NCBI RefSeq assembly: GCF_900111445.1
Contig: NZ_FOHE01000007.1
Span: 1-64,000, forward strand
Source of the DNA: Oceanobacillus limi
Lineage (GTDB): Bacteria; Bacillota; Bacilli; Bacillales; Amphibacillaceae
Length of the DNA: 64,000 nucleotides
Direction: 5' to 3'
In this document: positions 26,526 through 35,420 of the stretch, piece by piece
How positions within the stretch are numbered: position 1 is the first letter of the stretch
How the letters are laid out: each line of letters begins with the position of its first letter
Program-made: the position numbers and the translations under genes
Notes under the pieces: model-generated
What the model saw: the letters and a program-made list of their open reading frames with translations, nothing else
Told to the model about the DNA's origin: nothing
Database searches by the model: none

Positions 26526-27353
26526 TTATTCGGATTTATTGATATAGACTTGATGTGGAAATGGTATTTCAATTCCATTTTTGTCAAGCGCTTCTTTTAT
26601 TGCTTTTCTTAGCTTTCTTTCAACAGCCCATTGTTCCATATTCTTTGTTTTTGCAATAACTCGTAATACGACGTCAGATGAACCTAAAGCTTGTACACCT
26701 ACTACATCAGGCCACTCTGTGATAACCTCTTCCTGTTGTGCTATCTCATCACAAGCTTGTTGGATCACATTAATAGCTTGATCAATATTGTCATTATAAG
26801 ATATCCCAATATCAACTAACGCACGCATATTACCTCTCGAATGATTACTAACACTTGTCACCTCACGATTCGGTATATAGTGAAGGGTTCCATCAAATCC
26901 TCGAAGTTTGGTTGTTCGTAAGCCAATCTCTTCAATAATACCATCCTGACCAGACATGGTGACATAATCTCCAACATCCATTTGTTTTTCCAAAAGCAGG
27001 AAGAAGCCTGTGACAACATCACTTACTAATCCTTGTGCGCCAAAACCAATTGCCAGTCCTACAATTCCAGCTCCAGCTAAAAGTGCTTTGATATCCAGCC
27101 CAAACAGCTCAAATACAATTCCTACAACAACGAATAATAGGAAATAAGAAAATATATTTACACTGATGGATTGTAGTGTTTTGTTACGACCGGTCTCCAA
27201 ATCATTTGTTTTCTTAAAAGCCTTTTGAATCGCCTTTTTCCCAATAGATTTGGCAATAAAATAGATAATTACGATAGCAATTAGACGTAATAATATGGTT
27301 CCCCAGTCAATGAGTAATGTCGACAAATCTATTTCTTCTAACCAATTTAACAT
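26526..27353 (-). CDS. Small-conductance mechanosensitive channel (MscS, YkuT-like)
   Basis: This encodes 275 residues with membrane helices at about 15-38, 60-80 and 85-110. The pore helix has the Gly/Ala pattern GAGIVGLAIGFGAQGLVSDV (about 93-112), followed by the beta domain (QMDVGDYVTMSGQDGIIEEI) and the C-terminal alpha/beta domain ending in EIPFPHQVYINK. It opens under membrane tension to release solutes on hypo-osmotic shock. Start ATG 27353 after GAGGTG. Length and architecture are normal and resemble B. subtilis YkuT. Confidence 0.93.
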   Translation of the reverse strand: MLNWLEEIDLSTLLIDWGTILLRLIAIVIIYFIAKSIGKKAIQKAFKKTNDLETGRNKTLQSISVNIFSYFLLFVVVGIVFELFGLDIKALLAGAGIVGLAIGFGAQGLVSDVVTGFFLLLEKQMDVGDYVTMSGQDGIIEEIGLRTTKLRGFDGTLHYIPNREVTSVSNHSRGNMRALVDIGISYNDNIDQAINVIQQACDEIAQQEEVITEWPDVVGVQALGSSDVVLRVIAKTKNMEQWAVERKLRKAIKEALDKNGIEIPFPHQVYINKSE

Positions 27354-27487
27354 AATTTCACCTCTTAAAATTTTTCCATTAGTATGGATTAAAATACCCT
27401 AAACCAATGATTATTAAACAATAACAGCACCATCATACCAAAATAAGTGAGCTTAATATAATCATTAAGCTCACTTTAAAGAATGTA

Positions 27488-28507
27488 CTATTCTTCTGCT
27501 CCCTTTTCTGCCAAAGCATTACGATCAGCAGCTAGTGGCGGCTGTTCAAACCATCCCTGTTCAATCATGATATTTATTCCGTCTTCCGCGTATTTCATTA
27601 TATCGATAATTAATTTTTCATACTTTAACGCCAAATCTCTCCTTTGCGATACAGCTAATGCTGCACCATAATAACCAGACGCTGCCGATATTAATGTTAC
27701 AATATGGAAGAGCAATAGTTTATCACTAAAAGGGGATTGGGTAGATTTCGTAACTTCTGAATCCCATTTTTGAGGGTATGGTAAATTACTTTCTGATAAA
27801 ATAGAAGCCAATAAGTTAAACTGTTTATCACATATTTTTTCTCCACGCTGAATGTACTTGCGAATTTGTTTCGATTGGACAACTTGACTAAACCCTATTT
27901 CCAATACAATTTTTACAATATTTTTTTGTAAGTTGTAATAAAGACCACTCAGCTCAATTGCACTCAACGGTCGTTTTCCTCCAAACCAACCGTTAAGAAA
28001 CCGTTGTTCCTTGACAAAGTCAACCTTCTCATCTGGATGAAAGGTTGGTGGTTTTGTAATAATCCCCTTATCTAACATTACTTTTATAATCATCTTATAT
28101 AATTTCATCGTATCTGTATTGCATTGAATAAAATAGTCCACTTGATCTTCCCGAGTAGAAGTCCCTACTGCTCCTGCATAGCCTGTCAGACCATGGAGTG
28201 TCATAATATGCATGTACACGAGAACAAATGTATCCGAAAACAATGGTGGTGCATCGTAATTCACATCGTCTTTTGTGAAGCCAACCGGAATTGGATAATT
28301 TTCCTGCTTATAATAGGTTTTAATTTGAGAAACATGAGACTCTGCTAAATTTAGACTGTATTTTAAAATGTCCTTTGTATCTTTATCCTTCACTGTTTTC
28401 AAAAAGTAACGGATAACACAAATGGACATTGTATCATTAATATATTGCGTCCAAAGATTAGCTAGTTCTGCTGAAGTTAATCTTATTCTCTGCTTTTTTC
28501 TATTCAA
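27488..28507 (-). CDS. DUF3231 family protein (second copy)
   Basis: This 339-residue DUF3231 protein has the same two-halves layout and length as the gene at 25415. It carries RIRLTSAELANLWTQYINDT at the start, RPLSAIELSGLYYNLQKN at mid-protein and SGYYGAALAVSQRRDLALKY near the end. The two are paralogues but clearly diverged, so the duplication is not recent. The TTG start at 28507 follows AGGAGG at good spacing. Function unknown; the family is frequent in spore-forming Bacillaceae. Confidence 0.88.
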   Translation of the reverse strand: MNRKKQRIRLTSAELANLWTQYINDTMSICVIRYFLKTVKDKDTKDILKYSLNLAESHVSQIKTYYKQENYPIPVGFTKDDVNYDAPPLFSDTFVLVYMHIMTLHGLTGYAGAVGTSTREDQVDYFIQCNTDTMKLYKMIIKVMLDKGIITKPPTFHPDEKVDFVKEQRFLNGWFGGKRPLSAIELSGLYYNLQKNIVKIVLEIGFSQVVQSKQIRKYIQRGEKICDKQFNLLASILSESNLPYPQKWDSEVTKSTQSPFSDKLLLFHIVTLISAASGYYGAALAVSQRRDLALKYEKLIIDIMKYAEDGINIMIEQGWFEQPPLAADRNALAEKGAEE

Positions 28508-28829
28508 GCTTAAGTCCTCCTAGACTTTGTTCGTACTTGTTCTAGTTTGAACAGGTTTAGGAATTATATACGATTAGAAACTACCTAGTCATTATATTTA
28601 CTCTACAGGTACAGGAGTCAATTTACTCCGCCTTTCTTGTATATGAAAGCCTATTTCTACTTTTATATTGTCTATATATCACTAAAAATTTATTTTTTTC
28701 ATTATGATGCGATATTTTTGAACCTACATCGTCTAATAAAGTGAAGTGAATTGATGTCGCGTTTATAGTTGCCTGTCAGTTGTATGCGGGATATAGTTGC
28801 GAGTTCAATCAGAGGGGAAGTTTCGTACT
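28508..28829. other. Divergent intergenic region, no gene seen
   Basis: This AT-rich region of 322 bases holds the divergent promoters of the DUF3231 gene and the second ECF operon. I see no ORF with a ribosome binding site, no clear hairpin and no confident operator. ECF operons often carry an autoregulated promoter here, but I could not place one. Confidence 0.5.
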
Positions 28830-29342
28830 ATGGATAAAGAAAAAATTATCACAGACTGGTTTTACCAATATAGTGATGAAATGTATAACTTCTTCATCTA
28901 TCGTCTTGGAAATACAGATGTGGAGGATTTAGTTCAAGAAGTTTTTATTCGTGCTATGAAAGGGATAGAAACTTTTCAAGAAAATTCAAGCCCAAGAACA
29001 TGGTTATATAGTATAGCAAAAAACTTGGCAGTTGATGAAGTCAGAAGGAGAAATCGTAAGAAGTGGAAATCACTTATACCTTTTAGAGCTCATCATGAAC
29101 CCAACACAGTGGAGACACCAGAACAGCTGCTACAACTAAAAGAAGAACATAATGAGCTATATGAAGCAATTCTATCCTTAAAAGCTAGCTACAGGGACGT
29201 ACTAATCATGCGCGGAATTAACGTGTGTTCTGTGCAAGAGACAGCAGAAGCTTTAGGCTGGAGTGAAAGTAAAACACGCTCGACGTATTATCGTTCCAAA
29301 AAAGCATTAAAGAAAAGGTTAGGAGGCAAATTCCATGAATAA
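28830..29342 (+). CDS. ECF RNA polymerase sigma factor (second)
   Basis: This encodes 170 residues. Region 2 (about 15-75) shows LGNTDVEDLVQEVFIRAMKG and PRTWLYSIAKNLAVDEVRRR. Region 4 (about 110-165) shows LKASYRDVLIMRGINVCSVQ and TAEALGWSESKTRSTYYRSK. I start at ATG 28830 (GAGGGG upstream); the TTG at 28797 gives an extra 11 residues with no better site. It overlaps the downstream regulator by eight bases, exactly as the first pair does, which supports a shared origin of the two operons. Confidence 0.92.
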   Translation: MDKEKIITDWFYQYSDEMYNFFIYRLGNTDVEDLVQEVFIRAMKGIETFQENSSPRTWLYSIAKNLAVDEVRRRNRKKWKSLIPFRAHHEPNTVETPEQLLQLKEEHNELYEAILSLKASYRDVLIMRGINVCSVQETAEALGWSESKTRSTYYRSKKALKKRLGGKFHE

Positions 29343-30882
29343 AGATAATCTGGATAAAGAGCTTGAATCCATGCCACAAACCAAAATAAAACCAGAGCAA
29401 AAAAAGAGAATGCTTCATTCTATTTTGCACCAACCAGTTAACCAAAAAAGAAACAATCGATGGAAGAAACATTGGATACTACAAACATTAACAGCTGCAA
29501 TCGTCATTGGGTTATTTATCGTTGGAATTCAGATTTATCAAGGGGAATCTCCTTTCTTTTCCACAAGCGATGAGGAAGAAATAATAGATTCTAAACCAGA
29601 AGAAAATACAGATTGGTCCAACTGGATATCAGCAGAAAGTATAATTGATGTAGATGCCTTTTATCAATCCACTATTCCCGGATTGAGGATAGCTGAAGAA
29701 TTAAATCAAGTAGTAGAAATCAATCAAAAATATCCGTTAAATAACGATGTTTTCCTCTACATCGATAAAGCCTGGTATCACGAAGATAAAATTCATTTGT
29801 TTTATAGCATGGATCTCTCGGATGATGAAATCGTAACAAATAATTTAGAAACTGGAGTTCTTTACGATTTCCTTTTACACAAGGAAAATGACTCCACAAT
29901 AAAGCTAAAAACAGATTCCCCAAGCCCTTGGAGTGGCGTCGTTTTTAACGATGTGTTCAATAGTAAAGTCTATCGCGTATCAACAATTACGCTGGAGGAT
30001 GCAAAGCAATTAGCAGGTCGAGAGCAATTAACAACAACCTTCTCAATTGACTTGTATCATAATGAGGTTACGTTACCTGAGATTCAATTACCTGTAGCTT
30101 ATGGGAATCAGGAAATTTCTTCTTCCTATTTAAAGGAATGGAGAGAAACAATGAACTCCACGATCGTTTTAGAAAGATATGATAAAGGAGCCGATAAAGG
30201 GTATATTTACGGTTCGATTGAATCTGAAATGGGGCAGGAAATTGAGAACCTTCATGGTACAATAACATTGAACAACGGGGATAGGATTCCTATAAAAGAA
30301 AGAATTATTGACCTTCATGAAAATGAATTTGTAATAGAAATTACTGAATTAACGACAGAAAGTGTATCCATGGAATTCGACTATTTATCTATGATAGAAA
30401 AAGAAGACACAATTGATATACCTATTGATGTTTCGGAATATGAAGGAAGTGTTTTTGGTGATCCAGTTGAAGAAACCATGAAGGTAGGAGTTGACAATGT
30501 TTATAATACCAACATCATTTTAAGAAGCTTAACCTTTGACGATAAAGGATTGACTGTCGGTATTTCGACTGAAAAAGTTAATTCGAATGGTTCTTCTCAA
30601 CTCAACATCTCTAGTATTACTCCCGAAAAGCACAATGAGAGGAGTGATTCCCTAAATATCATTTCTGCTGTAGATAATCATGGAGAATCTGCAAAAGAAC
30701 ACGACTTGCTTTCAGCAGAACATCATCAACTTTCTTCTGGTGATGAACTAGAAAATGACATCCTTACATTTGGAATAGCCAAAGGCTTTATAGAAGGTAA
30801 AGAAGAGATCACAGCCCATATTCGTAGATTATCAATTGGTGAGGAGTTTGAATGGAATGTAGAGATTCCAAAGCAAGAATAG
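29335..30882 (+). CDS. Membrane regulator of the second ECF sigma factor
   Basis: This encodes 515 residues: a cytoplasmic N-terminus (to about 45, KKRMLHSILHQPVNQKRNNR), a single membrane helix (about 48-66, WILQTLTAAIVIGLFIVGIQ) and a large beta-rich extracellular region. It is paralogous to the protein at 22052 and has the same topology and length. Late sequence includes TAHIRRLSIGEEFEWNVEIP. It is probably the anti-sigma partner (DUF4179-like) of the preceding sigma factor; the sensing mechanism is not known. A terminator follows at 30941. Confidence 0.8.
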   Translation: MNKDNLDKELESMPQTKIKPEQKKRMLHSILHQPVNQKRNNRWKKHWILQTLTAAIVIGLFIVGIQIYQGESPFFSTSDEEEIIDSKPEENTDWSNWISAESIIDVDAFYQSTIPGLRIAEELNQVVEINQKYPLNNDVFLYIDKAWYHEDKIHLFYSMDLSDDEIVTNNLETGVLYDFLLHKENDSTIKLKTDSPSPWSGVVFNDVFNSKVYRVSTITLEDAKQLAGREQLTTTFSIDLYHNEVTLPEIQLPVAYGNQEISSSYLKEWRETMNSTIVLERYDKGADKGYIYGSIESEMGQEIENLHGTITLNNGDRIPIKERIIDLHENEFVIEITELTTESVSMEFDYLSMIEKEDTIDIPIDVSEYEGSVFGDPVEETMKVGVDNVYNTNIILRSLTFDDKGLTVGISTEKVNSNGSSQLNISSITPEKHNERSDSLNIISAVDNHGESAKEHDLLSAEHHQLSSGDELENDILTFGIAKGFIEGKEEITAHIRRLSIGEEFEWNVEIPKQE

Positions 30883-30940
30883 GTCAAAAAGCTTAAGGTA
30901 AATAAGCTTTCCAGAACACCTGGTATAGCCAAGAGTTTTC

Positions 30941-30983
30941 AAAAAATAATGAGCCTCTCAAAAATGAGGGGCTTATTATTTTT
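30941..30983. terminator. Terminator of the second ECF operon
   Basis: AATAATGAGCCTCTCA pairs with TGAGGGGCTTATTATT (one G-T pair) and is followed by TTT. It overlaps the 3' end of the convergent gene at 30976. Confidence 0.75.
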
Positions 30984-31443
30984 CCCTTGCTACAAACCTT
31001 GGTTCATAATTTGAAATAACCTCGAATATTTCATCTCCGGTAATGTAAAGATGATGTTCGACTTCAGGAAAAAGTTCTCGGTTTGCAATAGGATTACTAT
31101 CAAACTGTTTAATGTAATTAGAGTTCCTCATCTTACAAAAGTACGCAGATTTTTCATCTATTTTCTTATTTGTTTTATCAATTTCTGGCCGGGGTAAATG
31201 AATACTGCCACATTCCGTATTATGTCGGAAGCTCCAAACAAAATACTCTAAAGGACATACTTTGTCGGGATCATCATATATAACATCAACCTCATTGCCA
31301 TGATTATCCTCTAAAGTAATCTTTAGATACTCGTTGTGCCTTAGTATCTCTTTAAAATGCATTCGATGTGTATACTCACTTTTTAATACTGTTGTTGGTT
31401 GCCATATTTCCAATACTTGATTGTTATTTTTATGGTGATTAAT
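30976..31443 (-). CDS. Hypothetical cytoplasmic protein, start uncertain
   Basis: From the TTG at 31413 this encodes 145 residues, but that codon has no ribosome binding site. The frame stays open upstream to an ATT at 31443, seven bases after a strong AAGGAGGA, which would give 155 residues beginning (M)NHHKNNNQVLEIWQPTT. An ATT start is rare, so I report the longer form with caution. The protein is soluble, acidic and mixed alpha/beta (YLKITLEDNHGNEVDVIYDD, HLYITGDEIFEVISNYEPRF). The look and the setting in the spoVR array suggest an immunity-type protein, without proof. A Zur-like sequence lies at 31521. Confidence 0.6.
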   Translation of the reverse strand: MNHHKNNNQVLEIWQPTTVLKSEYTHRMHFKEILRHNEYLKITLEDNHGNEVDVIYDDPDKVCPLEYFVWSFRHNTECGSIHLPRPEIDKTNKKIDEKSAYFCKMRNSNYIKQFDSNPIANRELFPEVEHHLYITGDEIFEVISNYEPRFVAREK

Positions 31444-31642
31444 TAGCTTCTCCTCCTTCGCTTAGTATAAGTACTTAATTTTATTGCTCTTACTATCTAT
31501 GTATCGATAGCTCAAAATCAAAATCGTAATCATTGTATAATACTCTATCATACGTTACTGATTTATTTTTAACTATCGTGGATTAACTACATTGTATCAA
31601 ATTAGTGATGACGATGTATTTTATTTTGTAATGAGATTTTTA

Positions 31643-31885
31643 TTATAGACTCACCCTAATCATTGGGTCTCTTCGTAAATGAATGACCAGATTATCATTG
31701 GACGTATGATATACAATATTACCTTCTTCTACCCTAAAAAACTCTTTATTTACCTCTTCTTCTGGTATTGTACGTATAGGTGCAACTTCATCTGCAATTT
31801 TCTTATCACCTTCTAAATGATAATCAAGTATGGAAACTAAAACAAACTGACTTGGGTACAATTCTCTTACTTCTTGCCATTTCAT
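31643..31885 (-). CDS. Small MKW.EVR-family protein (copy 1)
   Basis: This encodes 80 residues beginning MKWQEVRELYPSQFVLVSIL. It is homologous to the protein at 40110, which begins MKWSEVRNTFPNQIVLVEAL; both end in a segment with HTS(K/N)DN. The start ATG 31885 follows GAGGAGGAA. At 40110 the homologue is paired with a retropepsin-like protease gene; here no protease follows, so this copy is an orphan. The order spoVR 3' end, terminator, MKW gene is the same at both places, which implies a duplicated unit. Confidence 0.75.
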   Translation of the reverse strand: MKWQEVRELYPSQFVLVSILDYHLEGDKKIADEVAPIRTIPEEEVNKEFFRVEEGNIVYHTSNDNLVIHLRRDPMIRVSL

Positions 31886-31941
31886 TTTGATTCCTCCTCT
31901 TTTCTTTTATTATACCATCATTTTAGTTATTTTTTGGTAAT

Positions 31942-31978
31942 AAAAATAGAGCTTGATATAAGTGCTCAAGCTCTATTT
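31942..31978 (-). terminator. Terminator after spoVR fragment 1
   Basis: AGAGCTTGA and TCAAGCTCT form a stem followed, on the minus strand, by ATTTTTATT. It is the counterpart of the AGAGCTTA.../...TAAGCTCT terminator behind intact spoVR, so terminator and gene end were copied together. Confidence 0.75.
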
Positions 31979-32006
31979 ATCCAACAAAACTTTATACATA
32001 TAAATT

Positions 32007-32200
32007 CTAAAGCAACCTCCGATAAACCCTATCCCCATTATAAGAATACACAACCTCTTTATCATCCACAACCGTTTCCATATAAACCTTCCGTCCCCAT
32101 AGCTTGTGAATATACTGCAACACATTTTCCAAATACTTCAGATCAAGCTCCGTTCCTTCATGATTGTGCTCTAAATAAAGCTCTCCATTTCGCATGTACG
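32007..32200 (-). pseudogene. spoVR 3' fragment 1 (last 62 codons)
   Basis: This frame reads [20 protein letters not shown] and continues to VYRRLL, nearly identical to the C-terminus of full SpoVR at 40542. Homology stops sharply at 32200, within the codons for DYMRNG. The start of this fragment matches, within about seven bases, the place where fragment 4 (39209) ends, so the two may be halves of one copy split by an insertion. No ribosome binding site precedes it. It should not be functional. Confidence 0.85.
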
Positions 32201-32677
32201 TTGAATCAGATGACCTGCCTAAACTAATGTAAAGAAATATATAGGTATATCAATATACGAATTTATATCCCATTTAAAATCGCCATTGAATCTGTTCATA
32301 TTTAGTCTACTAACCTCAGTCGTTTGCTAAACATGAATAAATTCTTATTTTAACACAAGTTATACATGTTGATTACGATGTTATTTCCTTTACTACAAAC
32401 CTTTGATATCAAATTTTTAGTGGAATGAAGTTAGCAGTTTTGGTGGATATTTTTCACAATAAAAACAATATTTAAACTATGGGGAAACCAGGATTACAAA
32501 ATGTGGTTTTTAGTCGATTAATGGATCACAACTTTCCCAATACAAATAATGTATTTATAATGTTAAGGTTTAATTACATAACTAACAGTCACCCAGAATA
32601 AAAAATAAATGGGAGGAGACAGAGAGGCATTTCTATTAGTTTGAAAAAATAACACTAGAATACTTGGGAGAATAATT
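32201..32677. other. AT-rich region, no gene seen
   Basis: These 477 bases separate spoVR fragment 1 from the secreted-protein gene. I see no ORF with a ribosome binding site and no strong hairpin. The part from about 32560 must hold the promoter and leader of the gene at 32678 (GGGAGG at 32610 is too far to serve it; GGGAG at 32665 is its site). Confidence 0.4.
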
Positions 32678-33582
32678 TTGAAGAAAAAAAATGTATTTTT
32701 AATCATTGCTTTAGGATTTTTATTTTCATTTCTGCAAACTCCTGTGCAAGCTGAACAAACTAAAGAGAAGAAAGAATTAATTGAGAGAGCAGACAAGTAT
32801 TTTTCTACTAACCTAAACCAGCTTAAAGGAAAAATAACTGCATTGGAGAAAAGTAAAAAACAAACTGTTACTTTTGAAGACATCAAGGTATTAATTAATA
32901 GTTATTACAAAGATAATCCAATGCCTCAAGAAATTGACGAATCGAACTTATCGATGAAGGACATATATCCTGAAGACGTAGCTAGTTCTAAAAACAGAAG
33001 GAACACTCTAGTTGTAAACGATATTATGAAAGAAAAAAACATAATAACGTAAATTCAGAGGATGAATTTTTCAAAACCTTTGATACTGAAAACGGTACTA
33101 TAGATTTGTATTTAGGTAAAGGCGGAATAATGATTTTGGAAAATAAAACAAAATCAATTAATAACATCGGACATACTAATTCCACAGATCAACTGCAAAT
33201 TATGTCAGAAATTCCATATGAACATACACCGCTAAAAAGCACTACTGCTACTGCATATAACGGTGCAGGTGGAAAATTGTTTACCCTTGAAGCGGAAGGA
33301 CAATGGCAATTTAATGGTTCAGATGTTCAAGCAACATTTGGAGATGGTGACTTTAAAAGACACTTTTGGGGATCAACATTAAATATAGATGTGGTTAACC
33401 GTGGAAGTGAACGACCACTTTTTATAGGTGGCTACAAATATAGTGAAATTTATACAAAGGCATATGTAGAAAGTGTATTTGGAATTAGATGGGCTGGTAT
33501 TGTTTACAATTCATTTAATGCTGAAGTATATGTAGGTGCAACTCAAACTGGCAATATTTATGGTGCTGCAGTAGCCGATTAA
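32678..33582 (+). pseudogene. Secreted protein gene with a frameshift at an A7 run
   Basis: The TTG start opens KKKNVFLIIALGFLFSFLQT plus PVQA, a signal peptide with an AXA-like cleavage site, then a helical domain. The frame stops at 33050 after KEKNIIT. If one base is shifted at the A7 run 33033-33039, reading continues without a break as KKHNNVNSEDEFFKTFDTEN, YLGKGGIMILENKTKS and a beta-rich C-terminal domain to 33582 (about 300 residues in all). That second domain carries WQFNGSDVQATFGDGDFKRH. I read this as one broken or phase-variable gene. The family is not recognised. Confidence 0.75.
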
Positions 33583-33833
33583 TTTATGTTAATTTAACAT
33601 TTTTTGTTTAAATAAGCGAAATAAAGTATATATTTTATTTCGCTTATTTTCCTTAAGGAAGGGCGAGCAAGAACAATTTCTAACTGAGAACAAGTATTTA
33701 CTTAAGCGGTGAGAAGAAATTTTATAAATAAGGGTCCGGAATCAAACAATTATTATTTCATTTTTATTACAAAAGAATACTATTATATTGTGTTACTATA
33801 GAAATATAAACAAAATAAAGGGAGTTTTATCTT

Positions 33834-34009
33834 TGCTAGAAATAATTTATCTTACTATAATGATAGTTTTAATCCTGTTATTTATAATTTCATTCACTCT
33901 TTTTGTTCGGAGAATGGTTACAAATTCCAAAGCTGAGAAAATTAGCGCTCTAAGAATTGAGGAAAAGTTAGATGAAATTATAAAACTGTTGAAAAAACAA
34001 AGCAATTAG
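33834..34009 (+). CDS. DUF4083-like small membrane protein
   Basis: A TTG start at 33834 (AAGGGAG upstream) gives 57-58 residues: a membrane helix (about 5-27, IIYLTIMIVLILLFIISFTL), a short basic turn (FVRRMVTNSKAEK) and an amphipathic coiled coil (RIEEKLDEIIKLLKKQ). This is the usual shape of Bacillus DUF4083 peptides, which have no known role. The longer frame from 33788 lacks a site. It follows the frameshifted secreted-protein gene by 250 bases of AT-rich sequence. Confidence 0.7.
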
Positions 34010-34217
34010 TTTATAAATTTTTTTAAGATGGTTGATAGAGAAATAGTTAGTTCATAAGAGAGTATAAGATATTACATTACCTTATACCCTTTTTTTATGG
34101 CAACAATTTAACTCGAATACGATTATGTTTTGGTTAATTTCCTGGAGATGACAAAATATGAATATGCTTTATCCATCATTCAAGCTTCTTTAATATGGAC
34201 GGTGCGTGAAGGAGTTT

Positions 34218-34597
34218 TTAATACCCTAGAGATCCAACGAGATATAGGTTAAGTTTGCGGATTCGTTCTTCCATTTCCGTGTATTCTTTTCTAGAAGTTA
34301 ATTCTCTGACTTTAGACTTAAACCTTTGTATCGGGCGTTTTAGATATTTTGACTTTATGGTCTTTTTTACCGAGTTGTCACAGCGTTCCAACAGATTCTC
34401 CACGAGTAAGAGTATAAACTTTCCTTCCATCCACCTAGCCTTGTATGGGGTTCGTGTTCCTCGGAGCAGAAGTTTGAAGCCGACTTCCTTTAGCCATGTA
34501 GGTCGCTCTAAATAGCCTTGTCTTAAGCTACAGCTACTAATGCCTTCACTGTTCAAGACTTTCACCCTAGGGCCTAGACCCATGCCGGGCACACATG
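34218..34597 (-). mobile_element. Degraded group II intron
   Basis: Read on the minus strand from 34597, the sequence GTGTGCCCGGCATGGGTCTA followed by GGGTGAAAGTC is the 5' end of a bacterial group II intron. Further on the frame encodes RFKSKVRELTSRKEYTEMEE and LNLYLVGSLGYYRL-like sequence, matching the maturase/thumb region of the intron reverse transcriptase. Most of the reverse transcriptase and the 3' RNA domains are missing. The 5' boundary lies three bases after the T-run of the terminator behind spoVR fragment 2. That is the insertion habit of class C introns, which target terminators. Confidence 0.75.
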
Positions 34598-34652
34598 AAA
34601 AATAGAGCTTAGTGGCTAGCTATATTTCAATAAAGTTATTGATTATTTTATT

Positions 34653-35286
34653 TCACATCAACCGCCGATACACCTTATCCCCATTATACGAATACACAAC
34701 CTCTTTATCATCCACAACCGTTTCCATATAGACCTTCCGCCCCCACAACTGGTAAATATATGGCAACACATTCTCTAAATATTTCAAATCTAACTCCGTT
34801 CCTTCATAATTATGCTCCAAATAAAGTTCTCCATTTCGCATGTAATCGCCATTTTCTACTGTGATATATGGAAACCCACCATTTACACGCATGGAAACAA
34901 ACTGGTCTCTGACATTTTCATAGTATTTTATCTGTTACACGGTAATATTCGCCTTGCTTTTCAAACAGGTACATATCCTCCTGTTTCACGAGGTCTTTCG
35001 TTAAATAATTTCGGATAAAAGAAATGTCGGATTCGATTTCACGAACTTCAAAAATCTTTTCCCTTCCAGAACCAGGTTCCACTCCACGTTCTTTCATTTC
35101 ATCCGTTGGATTGTTGTAACGTTCTTCGATATCTTCAAATATCTTCAGTCCGAGGTAATATGGGTTAATTTGTTGCTTGGACGGCTGCACGACACTAGCG
35201 TTAAGTTTAGCAAACTCCACCGTTTCTTCTGAGGTTAGATCCATTTCACGAAGGATACGTTGATGCCAGTAAGATGCCCAGCCTTC
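34653..35286 (-). pseudogene. spoVR 3' fragment 2
   Basis: This ~634-bp segment matches the last ~210 codons of spoVR. It begins at GAAGGCTGGG (EGW of the GWASYW motif) and runs to the stop. A one-base insertion near 34925 (GATAAAATACTATG against GATAAAGACTATC) splits it into two frames, ending RVTDKIL and restarting at [24 protein letters not shown] at the upstream junction also blocks reading. The terminator behind it is a decayed copy of the spoVR terminator and carries the group II intron. Confidence 0.9.
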
Positions 35287-35302
35287 TTATCGTGTAGGTG
35301 TT
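35287..35302 (-). repeat. Junction motif AACACCTACACGATAA (copy 1)
   Basis: On the minus strand this 16-bp motif directly precedes the spoVR-homologous part of fragment 2. Close copies precede fragments 3 and 4, and it is absent at the same place in intact spoVR, where ATCATGAAC stands instead. Confidence 0.8.
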
Positions 35303-35420
35303 ATAATAATACAAAATTACTCTATTACAAGAAATTATGAAAATCTCGCAAAAAAATATAAATTTTATCGTCTTATATTATGTAAAAGCTTTTACAAAGT
35401 CTTAGAAGGAGTAATTATAG

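Noticed and set aside
28680-28829. ECF-type promoter before the second sigma gene
   Set aside because: Isolated CGTC and TGAACC-like words occur, but not at the 16-17-bp spacing needed.
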